A DNA stretch of 64,000 nt. Origin: Oscheius onirici (lineage: Eukaryota; Nematoda; Chromadorea; Rhabditida; Rhabditidae). The DNA is taken from the NCBI GenBank assembly GCA_932521025.1, contig OW051469.1, forward strand, positions 8,444,398-8,508,397, in the 5' to 3' direction. The translations under genes and the position numbers were made by a program. Each line of letters opens with the position of its first letter. Positions within the stretch are counted from its first letter, which is position 1. Below the pieces are notes generated by a model. That model was not told the DNA's origin. It ran no database searches and was given only the letters and a program-made list of their open reading frames with translations. Below are positions 24,565 through 36,180 of this stretch, piece after piece.

Positions 24565-25375
24565 ACATGTTAGCCCCCTCCACCAATCTTGTTTACGAGT
24601 TTTTCTTCTGCCAAAGAATGCTATAATATGCTCATGCCCCAACACTGTCTTCGTAGCACTTAAAAAATTGTATAGGGTCCCGATTTCCACTATAATATTT
24701 GATGCTTTCTGTATAATGATGACTATATTTTAACCGAAAAACGAATACAAATATTTATGTGTTGTGTCTCTAGGCGAATAGAATTTCGAGTTCAGAGTAT
24801 CCTGAATGCCTACTGAGATGTCTAATTAAGTTTTACTTTTGATCCCATTGGGTTTGTTGAGTAAAGGACTTCCGTGGAACAGGTTGGGCAACTTCGGACC
24901 GTAAACGCCTCACACGGCCTGGCCCTTCAGATTGACCACTCACGCAGTAGGAGCTTGTCCCTCAGAGGATTCTTCGGAACTCTGGCGTTGAAAAGGAGGA
25001 ACTTTACTATCAAATTTTTACATTTGATCCCATTGTTCTTAATCTTGCAGCCGTTCGGCTAGTCTCTATGTACAAGCCGCGCAGACAGACATCCTCTGTG
25101 ATCATCAAGAGTCTCGATGTACTTGAGAATGAGAGCTCATTGTAGAGATCAAAATTAAGCCATCCCAGATGGCCATTTTGGATTTTAATGAGTACCACAG
25201 CTACGGTAGTATTCTGTCAAAGGAGAAGCATATTCAATCACGAGAATTACAAGAAATTCCAATTTGTAGCTGTCATGTGTCCATTTCGTAGTACTCGCAA
25301 CCTGCTCTCAGAAGCAATAATCCTGTACTAGCATCTTGAAGTGCATTTATTGCAAATTATAAAAATAAATATTGT
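24565..25375. other. Convergent spacer between MYPT and the srd cluster
   Basis: It holds the MYPT 3' UTR, a copy of a dispersed repeat of about 150 bp (24861-25009), and a minus-strand AATAAA (25346-25351 read in reverse) for the first srd gene. Nothing else is recognised. Confidence 0.6.
24861..25009 (+). repeat. Dispersed repeat family G, copy 1
   Basis: It shares GTGGAACAGGTTGGGCAACTT, AAACGCCTCACACG and CACGCAGTAGGAGCTTGTC with 28970-29116 (opposite strand) and 51616-51746. Its ends AGTAAAGGACTTCC and GGAACTTTACT are imperfect inverted repeats. A 13-bp direct repeat TTTGATCCCATTG lies on both sides (about 24838-24850 and 25023-25035), which looks like a target-site duplication. Confidence 0.65.
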
Positions 25376-26631
25376 TTACATAGTAGTAGTGGGCTGATTT
25401 GGGTTGGATTGTGCGCTGTTTGAAACCATTGTGACGACGAGTTGGTCTTCTGGGATGCTGGTGAAGACGCTGACAATGAACTTGCGATAGGGGCTAACAA
25501 AGTACAAAGGAAATATGGGGGAGAGAATTGGAATGAAGCTACAAATGGTGTACAAGCCGTATTCCAGGAGATAATGATGTAATCCTAAGGCTACATCCGC
25601 CATAAAGAAGCTTATTCCCAAAATGTAAAGAGGCGGAAGCATTGCCTGCAATGCCAGCGCTTTGAGTAAGTTCTTATGCATTCTTTTGGCCTGATCGCTT
25701 AGCATTTGTTGTCTGGACAGGAATTTGAGGATACGCGATCGGATGATAAATACAGTAATTGTGACAGGAAAGATGGGCATCAGAATCCACATTGTGGGAA
25801 TCGCTGCATTTTTGTCATTGATTGCATGAGGTACTCCAAAAGTTGTCAGAGATTGGACGTCCAGTTCAGGATGAATCTGAGAGATTTCCGCCTTGTAGGT
25901 CTCGTTCCAATGGCTGAGGCAGAACGGAAGCTGAAAACTATCATCTTTTGATACCTGATTCATATAGAGTATTACTACAAATCTCATACTCGACTGTTTT
26001 TCGGCGAATGATGCAATGGCACATATTAGCAAGCTTCCTGGTTTCTTTCTATGCCAAATTGAGAATTTTCTGTTCTCTGATTTTGCTATTTTATGTTTTG
26101 AAAGGAAACAGCCAATAAATTAGCAAAGATAACTAGAGAAGCAGCACTTACCGATCCAACAGCGAAGCTGAAAACAGTCGGAATGCAGACGAAGAAGATC
26201 ACGATCAGCATCTGTTTCTTGGTCGGAAGACTGTAGTGCAGAATGTACCAGCGATAGATGAAGGATGCTAGCTGGGAAATGGTCAAGTGACCGTACAAAT
26301 TGACCATTACTCCGTACCTAAAACTTGAATTTATTAAAAAAAAAGAAATTTATTTATACCCAAGAAAGCAAGTTGGGGAGCCGAAATACTTGCAGAATCC
26401 ATTGGCGATGTAGTAAATGTTGTCGAGAGAGGTGAGAATTCTTGGTTGAACGAAGAGCGTAACCGAGCAGGTGATCAAATCACTGATAGCGCAGTTGAGC
26501 AACAGGAAACTGTAGGTTGCTATGGCTTGTGGAGATCTGGTTCGGACACAATGGATCAGTAGGCTATTCAGAACAATTCCTAGGAAGCAGAGAATCGTGT
26601 CGAAGTAGGTGAAGACGGTGTCGACCAGCAT
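25376..26631 (-). CDS. Srd-type nematode chemoreceptor, paralogue 1
   Basis: Three exons: 26631-26360, 26317-26152, 25930-25376; 330 aa. It is a seven-transmembrane receptor of the Srd family: helix 1 with LNSLLIHCVRTRSPQA, helix 2 YSFLLLNCAISDLITC followed by VQPR, then YGVMVNLYGHLTISQLASF and YRWYILHYSLPTKKQM before helix 4. A long extracellular loop carries HWNETYK, and PLYFVSPYRK lies at the end of helix 7. The start at MLVD was chosen because the other two paralogues begin at the same point. In this copy the intron that follows QPR in both neighbours is absent. Expected role: G-protein-coupled chemoreception in sensory neurons; the ligand is unknown. Confidence 0.88.
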
Positions 26632-27173
26632 TCTACGAGGAAAATACTCCAATTAATTCAGAAGGCGGGGCTTCAAGAGCGGGTGGAAGGCGGATTTGAG
26701 CTTGGAAATTTGTATTGTGTCTTTATTAGAAAAATAATCTTGACTGATCTGTAAATTTACTCCCAAAAAATTTGAACTCGTCGAGACAATGAATAATCTC
26801 CTGAGAATATTTTCCTGCTCAAGCGTTAAAAACTAAGCAAAGAATAATTTTTTTTGCCGACGTGGTCGGAAGTAGAAAACTTCCTAGTGAGAGTTTGCTC
26901 GATGAAATTGCAAAGCTCATTCGGGAAAATTCAATGTGGCAACTGACCGAAAAACTGGACAAAACGTAATTTTTTTGGGTCGATTAATCAAAAAACCTAT
27001 TATTACAAACGGTGATTTTTGTTTCAAAATATGTTTTGAACCCGGCCAATGTGTACACATTTCCTGAGCACTGAGACTAGTAGGTCATCAAGATTGTAGT
27101 TGATCTCGGACCATTCACGAGCTTGTTTCCTATTCGTTAATGAAAACAGCACAATTTTATTCAGAAGCAAATT

Positions 27174-28495
27174 TCAAATAGTCGTGGTACGGTTAGGAAT
27201 AGAGGAACTGTTACTGAAGGAGATCTTGGTAATGGCGACACTGTGCACATAGCTCTTGCCGAAGAGACTGGCAACAAATCTGCGAAAGGGTCCAATAAAA
27301 TACAGAGGAAAGAGTGGTGAGAGAATGGGAATAATGCTACAGACCGTGTACAGGCCATACTCGAGAAGATAATGATGGATTCCTAGAGTTAGGTCAATCA
27401 TAAACAAACTGATACCAACAATGTAGAGGGGAGGAAGCATGGCTTGCAATGTCAAAGCTTTCAGAAGGTTTTTGTGCATGGCTTTAGCCTGGTCGCTAAG
27501 AATATGCTGCTTGGACAGGAACTTTAAGATTCGGGAGCGGATAATGAGAACAGTGACTGTTACTGGGAATATGGGCAAGAGGATCCACATTGTAGACACG
27601 GCATTTTTGCCATTGATAGCGTGTGGGACTCCAAAAGTTATCAAGGACTCAACGTCTAGTTCTGGGTGAATTTGAGCTATTTCAGCTTTGTAGGTCTCGT
27701 TCCAGTGGTCAATGAAGAATGGGAGCTGAAAAACAACTATATATTCTTATTTTCCAAAAAGATATTGCCAAATCTTCAGCTTGCGTACTACGCAAAGTTA
27801 GGCGAAGTTGCGTACGAAAAATACAGTAGAAATTCGAATATAATAGCTTCACAGCGCGTACGCAATTTCTCGTCAATTAAAATACGCAAGGTGAAGATTT
27901 GGCACGCGCTATATTTGTTTCACAAAGCACGCCACGTCGGGGAGTGTGACACTCAGGTCATTTTGCTTCATAACTACTAACCGTTCCAACAGAAAATGCA
28001 ATGACTGTAGGTGTGCAAACCATAATAACCACGACGAGCATCTGTTTCCTAGTCGGCGTGCTGTGTTTCAAAGTGTACAGTCGATAAATAAACGAAGCGA
28101 GCATAGACACGGTCAGATGACCGTACAGATTGACCATTACTCCGTATCTGAACATTACTTTGACAAAGAGATTGGCTCGAGTTTACCCGAGATAGCAAGC
28201 CGGTCCACCAAAGTATTTGCAGAAGCCATTAGCGATGTAGTAGATGTTGTCGAGATATGTGAGTACTCTTAATTTTTTTTGCAATCTATATAAAAAAATA
28301 CTACCTTGGTTGAACGAAGAGAGTAATGAAACAGGTCACAAGATCACTGATGGCACAGTTCAGAAGCAAGAAGCTGTAGGTACCTATGGCTTGCGGTGAT
28401 CTCGTTCGAACACAATGGATCAATAATCCGTTCAGAGCAATGCCAATGAGGCAGAATACTGTATCGAGGCAGGTATAGGCGGTGTCGACAAGCAT
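27174..28495 (-). CDS. Srd-type nematode chemoreceptor, paralogue 2
   Basis: Four exons: 28495-28305, 28267-28187, 28147-27982, 27725-27174; 329 aa. The domain layout and exon phases match paralogue 1, with the first exon split after the VQPR motif by a 37-bp intron. Helix 3 region YGVMVNLYGHLTVSMLASF; extracellular loop HWNETYKAEIAQIHPELDV; cytoplasmic tail YFIGPFRRFV. The intron between exons 3 and 4 carries a 139-bp inverted-repeat element (27766-27904). It is a tandem duplicate of its neighbours on the same strand. Confidence 0.88.
27766..27904. mobile_element. Inverted-repeat element in srd paralogue 2
   Basis: TGCCAAATCTTCAGCTTGCG at the left is mirrored by CGCAAGGTGAAGATTTGGCA at the right. 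The inner part is AT-rich with TACGCAA/TTGCGTA motifs, also seen in other introns of the window. Confidence 0.65.
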
Positions 28496-28969
28496 TTTAA
28501 CTCAGGACTTGTTAAACACTGATAATAGAAGGCGGGACTTGGAGTGTGGCGGCGGAGGTGGATTTGTAAGTCCGCAGAAAAAACTTGTTTATGCTGAAAT
28601 ATTGCGTATTTTTCAGAATACAAATATAAGAATTAAAAACTGCTAAATTATATAATTTAGCCCCGTTACACACTGAGCTATTGAACTCTTAGACTAATCA
28701 TGGCAATCTCTCTGCTCTGTCCTTAGGAAACGGAAATACCAAGGGAGCCAATATACTGATTGAAGTGCGAAACCTTTGCACATGGATCAAGCTTCAACAA
28801 TCTGCAATATTATATTTTGTACGTTAGATGTAGCCGATGACGCTCTCCGGTAAAAGCCTGTTGTTGGGATGAGGAAGGAAGACAAAGGCAGTAATTTAGT
28901 GTTCACAACGGGAACAGAACAGAAATGACAGATTTGTTCGAGAATATACTGCTGAACAATAAAAGTAAA

Positions 28970-29116
28970 GTAAAGTTTCTCCCTTTCAATGCCAGAGTTT
29001 CAAAGAATATTCTAAGAGACAAGCTCCTACTGCGTGAGGGCTCAATCTAAGGGGCCAGATCGTGTGAGGCGTTTACGTTCCAAAGTTGCCCAACCTGTTC
29101 CACGGAAGTCCTTTAA
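28970..29116 (-). repeat. Dispersed repeat family G, copy 2
   Basis: Reverse-strand copy of the family seen at 24861-25009. On the minus strand it starts TTAAAGGACTTCCGTGG and ends GGAGAAACTTTACTTTAC, conserving the imperfect terminal inverted repeats. Confidence 0.65.
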
Positions 29117-29985
29117 CAATATGTCTGGATTATTTCTCTATTCATGAAACCAACACTACTGTTTCAGTACATGCGACCAGGGGCTGAAGCTTTGCCACAA
29201 GTCAATAAAAATCCTGCTGTACAACTTTCGTTTTTTTTGTTCTGCACAGTTTTCAGAACAGAGCAAAGTCCGTTTCCTTTCTTGAAATTCAAATCGTCAT
29301 GCTAGTCCTGGTAAAGCCCCTTTCACACAGCCTTTCCGCAACAAAAAGGCCAATAGATTGCCCCTCATGTCTTGAAAACAATCTACTAATTAAGTGTAAA
29401 CGATGAGGGGTTATGGCCTACAAACCTCATACATAAAAACCAAAACAGGGTGGTCTGAACTGTTCTCTGACATTCAATGTTGAGGCTCTATGTTGGCTAT
29501 TTAGAACATGTGACTCAATAGCTCATGTACCAAAAAAAGTGTTGATCATCCAATTAACGCGTGGCGGTTGTAGATTGATGCAACTCATATCGAAAAAAAC
29601 ATATTTGGTGTAATTACGAGGTTCGTAGAGTATGCTAAAGTACACAGGATATGGTTTTTAAACGTGTCTTAATTTGGAGCGATCTCTCGATTTTATCCTC
29701 CACTCACGGAATTCTATCTCTGAAGAGAGGGACACACTCGTTTTTACGTAGGCTTGAGCCGTAGATTTATTTCGCGTTGCACCTTTTTTCATCAAAGTGT
29801 AACTTGTCCAGAATCATATATTTTTGAAGAAACACATTAGAATCCTGATTCATAAAAAACTGGACAGCGTAGAACTCAGAGATTCTAGAATGAAAACCGG
29901 CGCTTGAATAGACTGTCTTCGTGTACCACCCGAGATTGAACGATCGCTTTTTTTCAGTCAGTCTGCCAGGCCAGACTATTCACAG

Positions 29986-30506
29986 CAGGGTTGGGTGAAT
30001 ATTGAAATTTTCGGCCAACACGAACCGAACATCCTCTAAATTTTTTGGGCCGAACCGAACACTAACCGAACAGTGCACTTTTTTTGGTCTGCGAACCGAA
30101 CACGAACTGTTCGCCGTCCTAATGTTCGTTCGCGAATGAATGTGTTCGTGTTCGCGAACATGCGAACACGAACACAGCTCGAACATTTCACGAATTTTCT
30201 TCCAAATCATGGTTTTTCGTAAGAATCAGTCGTTTGACGATTAACTTCACAAAAAAGAAGATTGGTAAAAACTTGAAATGAGTAGGGCGTCCAAGGGGCT
30301 AAGAAAATTTTGAGGTCTTTGACTCAGGCAGTCTATGGGTATTGCCATTAGTACTGGAAGTTCATGTTCGTGTTCTTGTCCTTTTGAACTCTGTTCGAGC
30401 GGCGAACAGCGAACATTTTCACTTTTCTGTTCGTCAAGCGAACACGAACTGTTCGTGTTCGTGTTTGGTCAAAACGAACAGCGAACACGAACGTTCGCCC
30501 AACCCT
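29986..30506. mobile_element. MITE family H, GTTCG-array copy
   Basis: It begins CAGGGTTGGGTGAA and ends TTCGCCCAACCCTG. Inside, both flanks consist of tandem and palindromic variants of GTTCGTGTTCGCGAAC around a unique AT-rich core. The same terminal motif frames a second element at 48061-48441, in which the repeats read GCTCG instead of GTTCG. Confidence 0.75.
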
Positions 30507-30998
30507 GATTCACAGACACACTCACAGCTTGCCGAAGCTTTAGAGCGTTTTCGGTGACTACATTCTGCCGAGACATTACGACAGAGACACTGACTGAATC
30601 TGCGTCCATTGAAACCACTTTCGATCAGTCGCTAAACTTACATTTGTATTCAAAAGACGTCAACTTTTTCCGCAAAAGTATATCAGCTCTCTATGAATTT
30701 GTATCTAGGTCATGAGATGCACTTAACGTCTTTGGCTGACTTGATCTTTCGCTCCAACATCTAAACTATTAAAAAGCTATGGTGTCTGTGGCTGACTGTC
30801 TGTTTGTCCATGGCCACGAGAATCTTGGTAGCAAGTCAAGAGTTGTCAGGATTAGATAACAAGTTACTTTTGAACTTGGAGTTTTTACAGACTTTGGCTT
30901 CTATTGTGTCAGGGGGAAGTACAAATCTTTAGAAAACGGTAATGAGCAGGTAGACAAGTTTGGTGCTACGACGCCGGCAGTCATAGTTTATTATACGA

Positions 30999-32515
30999 CT
31001 AAGTAGAGGCTGTACCACGAAATGTACTGGTTGGAATGTTACTGGAATGAACGATGTGTAGGGTCGACACTTTGTCAGGGTGCTTTCCGAACAGACCTAG
31101 TACAAATTTTTTGTACGGTCCAACGAAATAGAGAGGGGACAGGGGCGACAGTATGGGGATTATGCCACAGACGGTGAACAAGCCATATTCCAGGATATAA
31201 TGATGGATTCCGAGAGTTAGGTCAATCATGAAGAAACTGATTCCGAAAATGTAAAGCGGAGGAAGCATTGCTTGGAAAGTGAGAGCTTTCAAGAGATTTC
31301 GGTGCAATTTTTTCGTATGATCACTGAGATCCGTTTGATTGGAAAGATACTTTAGGATACGTGATCGGATTACAAAGACCGTAAGTGTGACGGGGAAAAT
31401 GGGCAGAAGGATCCACATTGTGGGAATCGAGGCATTTTTGTCATTCATGGCGTGGGGAACTCCAAAGGTGGTCAAGGTGTCAACGTCCAGTTCTGCATGA
31501 ATCTTGGCGATTTCAGGTTTGTAGGTTTCGTTCCAATGACTGATGATGAAGGGAAGCTGAAAGCAATACATATTTCTATGCACAGTTTTTTCCTTTTTTC
31601 CCAACTTTTTCCCAAACGGTTTTTTCCTTTACCTCTGTAACTAGTACGTAATAATATGTACCGTAAATATAGAGGCACTGCGCCACTATTCGAATACAAA
31701 AAAATACGCAATTTCGTACGCATTATTTTCGTATTGACGACGTCATTTTTTAACATTTTCAATATTTTTTACTTGTAGCCCGGATCCATATCTGTAGGGG
31801 AAAAATACCAGGAATGTCGAAAAATATTTTCTTCAATCCGAAAAAAGGGTACGTAATTGCGTATTTTTTTATTCGAATGGTGGCCTATTCAAATATTTAC
31901 TGTACATATTATGAGCTGTGACGCATAACACACACATAACGCATAAAAGCAGGTATTCATGTCTCCCCTACTCACCGATCCGACAGCAAAACTGAGTACT
32001 GTGGGAATGCAGACGAGAAAGATCACTAGCAACATTTGTCGCTTCGAGGGAAGACTGTAGTGCAGAATGTACCATCTATAGATGAACGAGGCCAGCATGG
32101 ATACAGTCAGATGACCGTACAAGTTGACCATTACGCCATACCTAAAATATAGAAGTAAGAGTAAAACCCCTGGACATACCCAAGGAAACAGGTAGAAGAT
32201 CCCATGTACTTGCAGAAGCCATTAGCGATGTAATAAATGTTGTCGAGGTAGGTTACGATTCTGTAAAGATTTTTTATAAAAACAACTATTTTTCAGTAGA
32301 TAAAGCACAAATTTTTCCACTTACCTTGGCTGAACAAAGAGAGTGATCAAGCTGGTGCCCAAATCACTGATGGCGCAGTTCAGTAGCAAAAAGCTGTATG
32401 TGTCGATTGCTTGAGGCGACCGCGTCCGAATGCAATGAATGAGAAGACAGTTGAGAATAATTCCGAAGAAGCAGAAAACTGTATTCACATAAGTGAAGAT
32501 CGAATCGGCCATCAT
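30999..32515 (-). CDS. Srd-type nematode chemoreceptor, paralogue 3
   Basis: Four exons: 32515-32325, 32260-32180, 32141-31976, 31556-30999; 331 aa. Exon lengths 191, 81 and 166 are the same as in paralogue 2, showing tandem duplication. Motifs: LNCLLIHCIRTRSPQAID, LLLNCAISDLGTS, YGVMVNLYGHLTVSMLASF, HWNETYKPEIAKIHAELDV, PLYFVGPYKKFVLGLFGK. The last intron contains a MITE (31659-31904). The gene appears intact. Confidence 0.88.
31659..31904. mobile_element. MITE family J, copy 1 (TACCGTAAATATTTGAATAG ends)
   Basis: The ends TACCGTAAATAT and CTATTCAAATATTTACTGTA are inverted repeats. The inner part contains GAGGCACTGCGCCACTATTCG and TACGCAATTTCGTACG. It sits in the last intron of srd paralogue 3; a better-preserved shorter copy lies at 32829-32976. 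Confidence 0.7.
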
Positions 32516-32828
32516 TGAGTCCGCGCTGGTCAGCTTTTGTTAGTAAGTAAAGGAGGCGGGACTTTGCGAGGGGGTCTTTTAAAAAAAAACCTTTTTCTAC
32601 GTAATTCTGGGGAAGACGGTGATGGAGCGCGTGAGGTGGAAACGATTTCTTGAACCGTCCGTTGCCCAGAAACTTGCAAGCAGGCAGAACATGCGTGTAG
32701 CCTGCACAGTCACGTTAAGTACAGGGGAAAATGAGGTAATACAGCCAATGTTCCAGTAAAAATAGAAAGTCTCCATTTAGGCAACTAATTTGGGGGGGGG
32801 GGGAATATGAGAAGAAATTAAAGAGAAA

Positions 32829-32976
32829 TACCGTAAATATTTGAATAGAGGCACTGCGTCACTATTCGATTTTTTGTATTAAAAATAAGCAATTACGTAC
32901 GGCCAAGTCTGGGGACTGGGCCCTGCCCGGAGCCAGGTCTAAATGGGGCAGTGCATCTATTCAAATATTTACGGTA
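32829..32976. mobile_element. MITE family J, copy 2
   Basis: TACCGTAAATATTTGAATAG and CTATTCAAATATTTACGGTA are perfect 20-bp inverted termini of a 148-bp element between srd paralogue 3 and the first lectin-like relic. Confidence 0.85.
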
Positions 32977-33001
32977 TTTAATAATCATTGTGAAAGAGTC
33001 A

Positions 33002-33771
33002 TCGGAGCACAGGCTTCTTGCAAGTGCAGTTGTAGTGACTGGCGCACGCGTAATCCATCCAAGTAGAACCTTTGAAATACTGAACGCAGTCATATCGGCT
33101 TAAACATATATATATATATATTGACTAAATTTTGAGCGCTTACTTGTCCCCGAGTTCTGATTTATCCACCCAATTTGTGTAATCAACCTAAAATAGTTTA
33201 AAATATTTTTTTCTAAATTTTTCAGTTTTATTTTTCGTGGAAAAAATATTCACATACTGTAGATAAACTCGTTCTCAGTTTTACTATGAACTGAAGGTAA
33301 ATTTGCTCCCATGGCTTGGCATTTTACTTGAGCATCCCCTTGCCAATCAGGAATTGTGCTGACAAAGTAACAATAGCCGAGGGCGTCCGACAAGCCGACA
33401 TAGGAACATTTGGCCGAGGTACAGTTAAAACAAGAATTTCAGTATAGCTGTCAATTTTTCCGTAGATGCATGACCCATTATCTCTGAATTTTTGTCTCAC
33501 CCTGGATTAGGTTATCTCACTTCTCTGTGAAATAACTGCAAGCAAAGTGAGCAGCACACTCGTTGACTAAACAAGGAGAGCGGAGAAGCGACTTGTCGAG
33601 AGCACGATCAGGGGACAGAGTTATGGGAATAAAATTGACAGTAGCCCTAACTGGATCAGTGAAACCGAACTCAAATCGAACGAATTCAAACCGAATCAAA
33701 CTCATTTTTGTCAGATATACGAAAAAGTAGAAGACGACTAGGTAAAGCATGCTCGGCTCTGTGTCTGACAT
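33002..33771 (-). pseudogene. C-type-lectin-like gene, probably decayed (paralogue 1)
   Basis: Segments: 33771-33521 (possible signal peptide MLYLVVFYFFVYL, then NECAAHFACSYFTE), 33483-33258 (SCIYGKIDSY, then a frame change, then CSYVGLSDALGYCYFV and MGANLPSVHSKTENEF), 33187-33144 (VDYTNWVDKSELGD) and about 33101-33002 (YDCVQYFKGSTWMDYACASH, then CTCKKP, stop TGA). These are the start, DYTNW and terminal cysteine blocks of a C-type lectin domain. The middle WIGL exon present in the neighbour is missing, because only 70 bp separate the flanking exons, and joining those exons breaks the frame. Secreted lectin-like proteins of this type often act in nematode innate defence; that role is family knowledge, not shown here. 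Confidence 0.65.
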
Positions 33772-34184
33772 TGTGACTCCGGCACCTTGGCTACTAATGC
33801 CATCTTGCCACCCTGTCTACTAATGTCGGCGCCGAGCATTGGGCCTTGGGTTGTTTTGTCATGATAGTAAAGAAATCCTTCTCAACATCACCGAGGTCTT
33901 TCCTGCAAAGCCAGAGGCGAGACTGACAAGAGAGCGTAGGATTTTAGCGATCGGCCGATTACGGTGGCAGTCGGCCCGCCGTGGCAGTGAAAGCGCGGCA
34001 ATTCAAATCTAAAATTAGCGCGACCCTGTCTAGCCGTTCGGGCGATGACAATTAATTAAAAAGAAGTTTTCGAAGATTTGTCCACAGAGAACAAGCTTTT
34101 TTATACCAATTCATTCGATTCAGATGTCCTCCATTAAAAATCTCTGCAGAAGTTTGACATGAAACCCTCGAATTCTTTGACCAA

Positions 34185-34408
34185 TATGGTCCATTTCCAA
34201 CCAAGAGCGGCACCCATGTTGTTATACGCTGAGTTCGAAAATGCAGTCGAAAACGAGAAAAAGCAGCTAGAAAACTGCGAAAAAATTGCACAAAAGGGAA
34301 TAAAATCCAACGCCGCGGCCGTCATTTTCGAAATTTCATGACGGGAACCTTGCCACCAGTCCTTTAAAGAATTGCCTAACTGCCGCTATTCGTTGGAAAT
34401 GGACTATA
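34185..34408. mobile_element. MITE family A, copy 2
   Basis: The left end TATGGTCCATTTCCAACCAAG and right end TTCGTTGGAAATGGACTATA are inverted. It lacks about 200 internal bases present in copies 1 and 3 but keeps the GAAAATGCAGTCGAAAACGA and GCGGCCGTCATTTT blocks. Confidence 0.8.
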
Positions 34409-34874
34409 TGATCACCGGCTTTTTTGACGGTGCAATATCCGTTCCAAGGCGTCCATTAGCTTCCCAACAAAAACATTCCGTTCAGAAATGGCATCAAATT
34501 GAGAACAATTATGTGACACTGAGAACGATAGGAAACGGTAATTGTGAGAAGAAAAACAAAGAGACGTCAAGTTTCATACGTTCCAATGCACATTCTCTTT
34601 CAAACCAATGATTCCCTTATTAAAAGTGATCCAAATCGGTCATGCACATTACGTTTATCATCATCTGCAGACTGCTATAGTTCAGAATTGTACTCTGTAC
34701 TTTTGATCTGTTTACTCCGTCGGGCACTTCAGGGGACGTCTTCTAAGGCCATGTGAAAGGTTACAAGTAATTGAGGTCAAGCGATAATCTACGTAAGTAA
34801 CAAAGATTCAAGTGATCAGGTATCAGATATAATGATTGGAAATAAGTTTCACCAGCAAACATTCATTGTGGAAG

Positions 34875-35142
34875 CAGGCATGGCAAACCTGGGCCGGAAT
34901 CAGGCCAGGACAAGGTGCCAACCAACAAAAAACTGACAACGAAAATGGAAGAATCTTCGGGTTTTTTCAAGAATTTCGTTGAAATCTTTAGAAAATTGTT
35001 GTCGTCAGTTTTCTGTTTTCTTCCAAGTTTTTTTTTTTGATGTAGTAATTAAATCTTACCTTATAAAGTATTTTTACAAAAGGAAAATCAGAAAAAATGT
35101 GAAATGTATTTTTTTTATTTCGGGCCAGGTTTGCCATGCCTG
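34875..35142. mobile_element. Foldback element with CAGGCATGGCAAACCTGG ends
   Basis: CAGGCATGGCAAACCTGGGCC and its near-complement ending at 35142 frame an internal region whose arms (AACTGACAACGAAAATGGAAG against GTCAGTTTTCTGTTTTCTTC) resemble those of the element at 9150-9472. Confidence 0.75.
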
Positions 35143-35163
35143 GTTGAAACAACTTTATCAAAA

Positions 35164-36013
35164 CACGGGCTTCTTACAGATGTAGGTGTAGTTGTAGGAG
35201 CAGTAGTGATCACATCATTGACCGCTATCATAAAACTGAAGACGTTCGGAATTCCTTAAACCCCCAGAATGTTACCCTCGTACAATTTTGCTTTCCGTAA
35301 GCGTTGTCTGGTTCATTGCCAAACCAGTTTGTGTAATCCACCTGCAGACGATGATAAGATATTTTTTTGAAATTACCGGAGTGCCATCGAGATTTTGGAA
35401 AGTCGAGTCGTTAAATCGAATGAGTCCTATCCAACTCGAGGAGGTCGGACTAATACCTAAACGCAGGAGTTGTTAAAAAAAGATTACTTACTGTTCATGA
35501 AATCATTCTCGGCTTGGCTATGAATGGAAGCTAGCTCTGCACCCATTTTTTGACAACTTGCTTGTGCATTCGGTTGCGAAGCCGTAGTCAGAGCGGCAAA
35601 ATAACAATAGCTGATGACATCCAAAGCGACTGTGTAAGAACAATTCGCCTGAGCGCAAAAGCGACATCTACTGGCAACGAAGGGCACGTCTCATTGATTC
35701 GAACATAACCCGTATTTGTTTCTCCAGTATCTACATAGTCGCTTATTATCCCAAAGATACAACTTGATGGTCTTCTAAAGACTGTTTTGTTCCGGTAGAA
35801 GTTCTACTACCTCGTGAAATAGCTGCAAGCAAAATGAGCTGCACACATCTCGGCTGAACAAGGTGAAAATTTAAAAGACATATTGGCAACAGGAAAAGGA
35901 ACTAGAGTTGTGGGAACGAAGGTTATTTCACCCTTGAGGTAAAGATTTAGGCCAATCTATCAACTAACTTTTGTAAGAGTGAAGAGAAAGCAGATGAGAA
36001 CCAGGCTGGACAT
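35164..36013 (-). pseudogene. C-type-lectin-like gene, probably decayed (paralogue 2)
   Basis: Segments: 36013-35969 (signal peptide MSSLVLICFLFTLTK), 35932-35811 (EMCAAHFACSYFT), 35771-35492 (SSCIFGIISDYVDTGETN, a frame change, CSYTVALDVISYCYFA, MGAELASIHSQAENDF), 35456-35377 (SSWIGLIRFNDSTFQNLDGT), 35341-35279 (VDYTNWFGNEPDNAYGKQNC) and a terminal segment to 35164 (CDHYCSYNYTYICKKPVF). In the terminal segment the conserved tryptophan codon of the lectin fold is TGA, an in-frame stop, where paralogue 1 has TGG. The phase into that last segment is also not clean. It is otherwise a complete single-domain secreted lectin. Confidence 0.65.
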
Positions 36014-36180
36014 TTGGCTATGTGCTTCAGTTCCGCGCTCGGGACACAGTTACAAATTGAAATGAGATTTATTATTATGGATGAGCTTTGAAACTGCATG
36101 GAAACAGAAAGAGGCAAATTTTTGAGTCGATTCGTTTATTGAATGGGGTAAAATATAAATTACGAGTAAATTTAATAAGG

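Larger units (their letters stand above)
28496..30998. other. Spacer between srd paralogues 2 and 3
   Basis: No exon is recognised in 2.5 kb. It contains dispersed repeat family G on the minus strand (28970-29116) and the palindromic GTTCG-array element (29986-30506). Confidence 0.6.
33772..35163. other. Spacer between the two lectin-like relics
   Basis: It contains MITE family A copy 2 (34185-34408) and a foldback element (34875-35142). No coding exon is recognised. Confidence 0.6.

Noticed and set aside
34979-35185. Plus-strand ORF near the second lectin-like gene
   Set aside because: It lies in the arm of a foldback element; composition is low-complexity and there is no homology signal.
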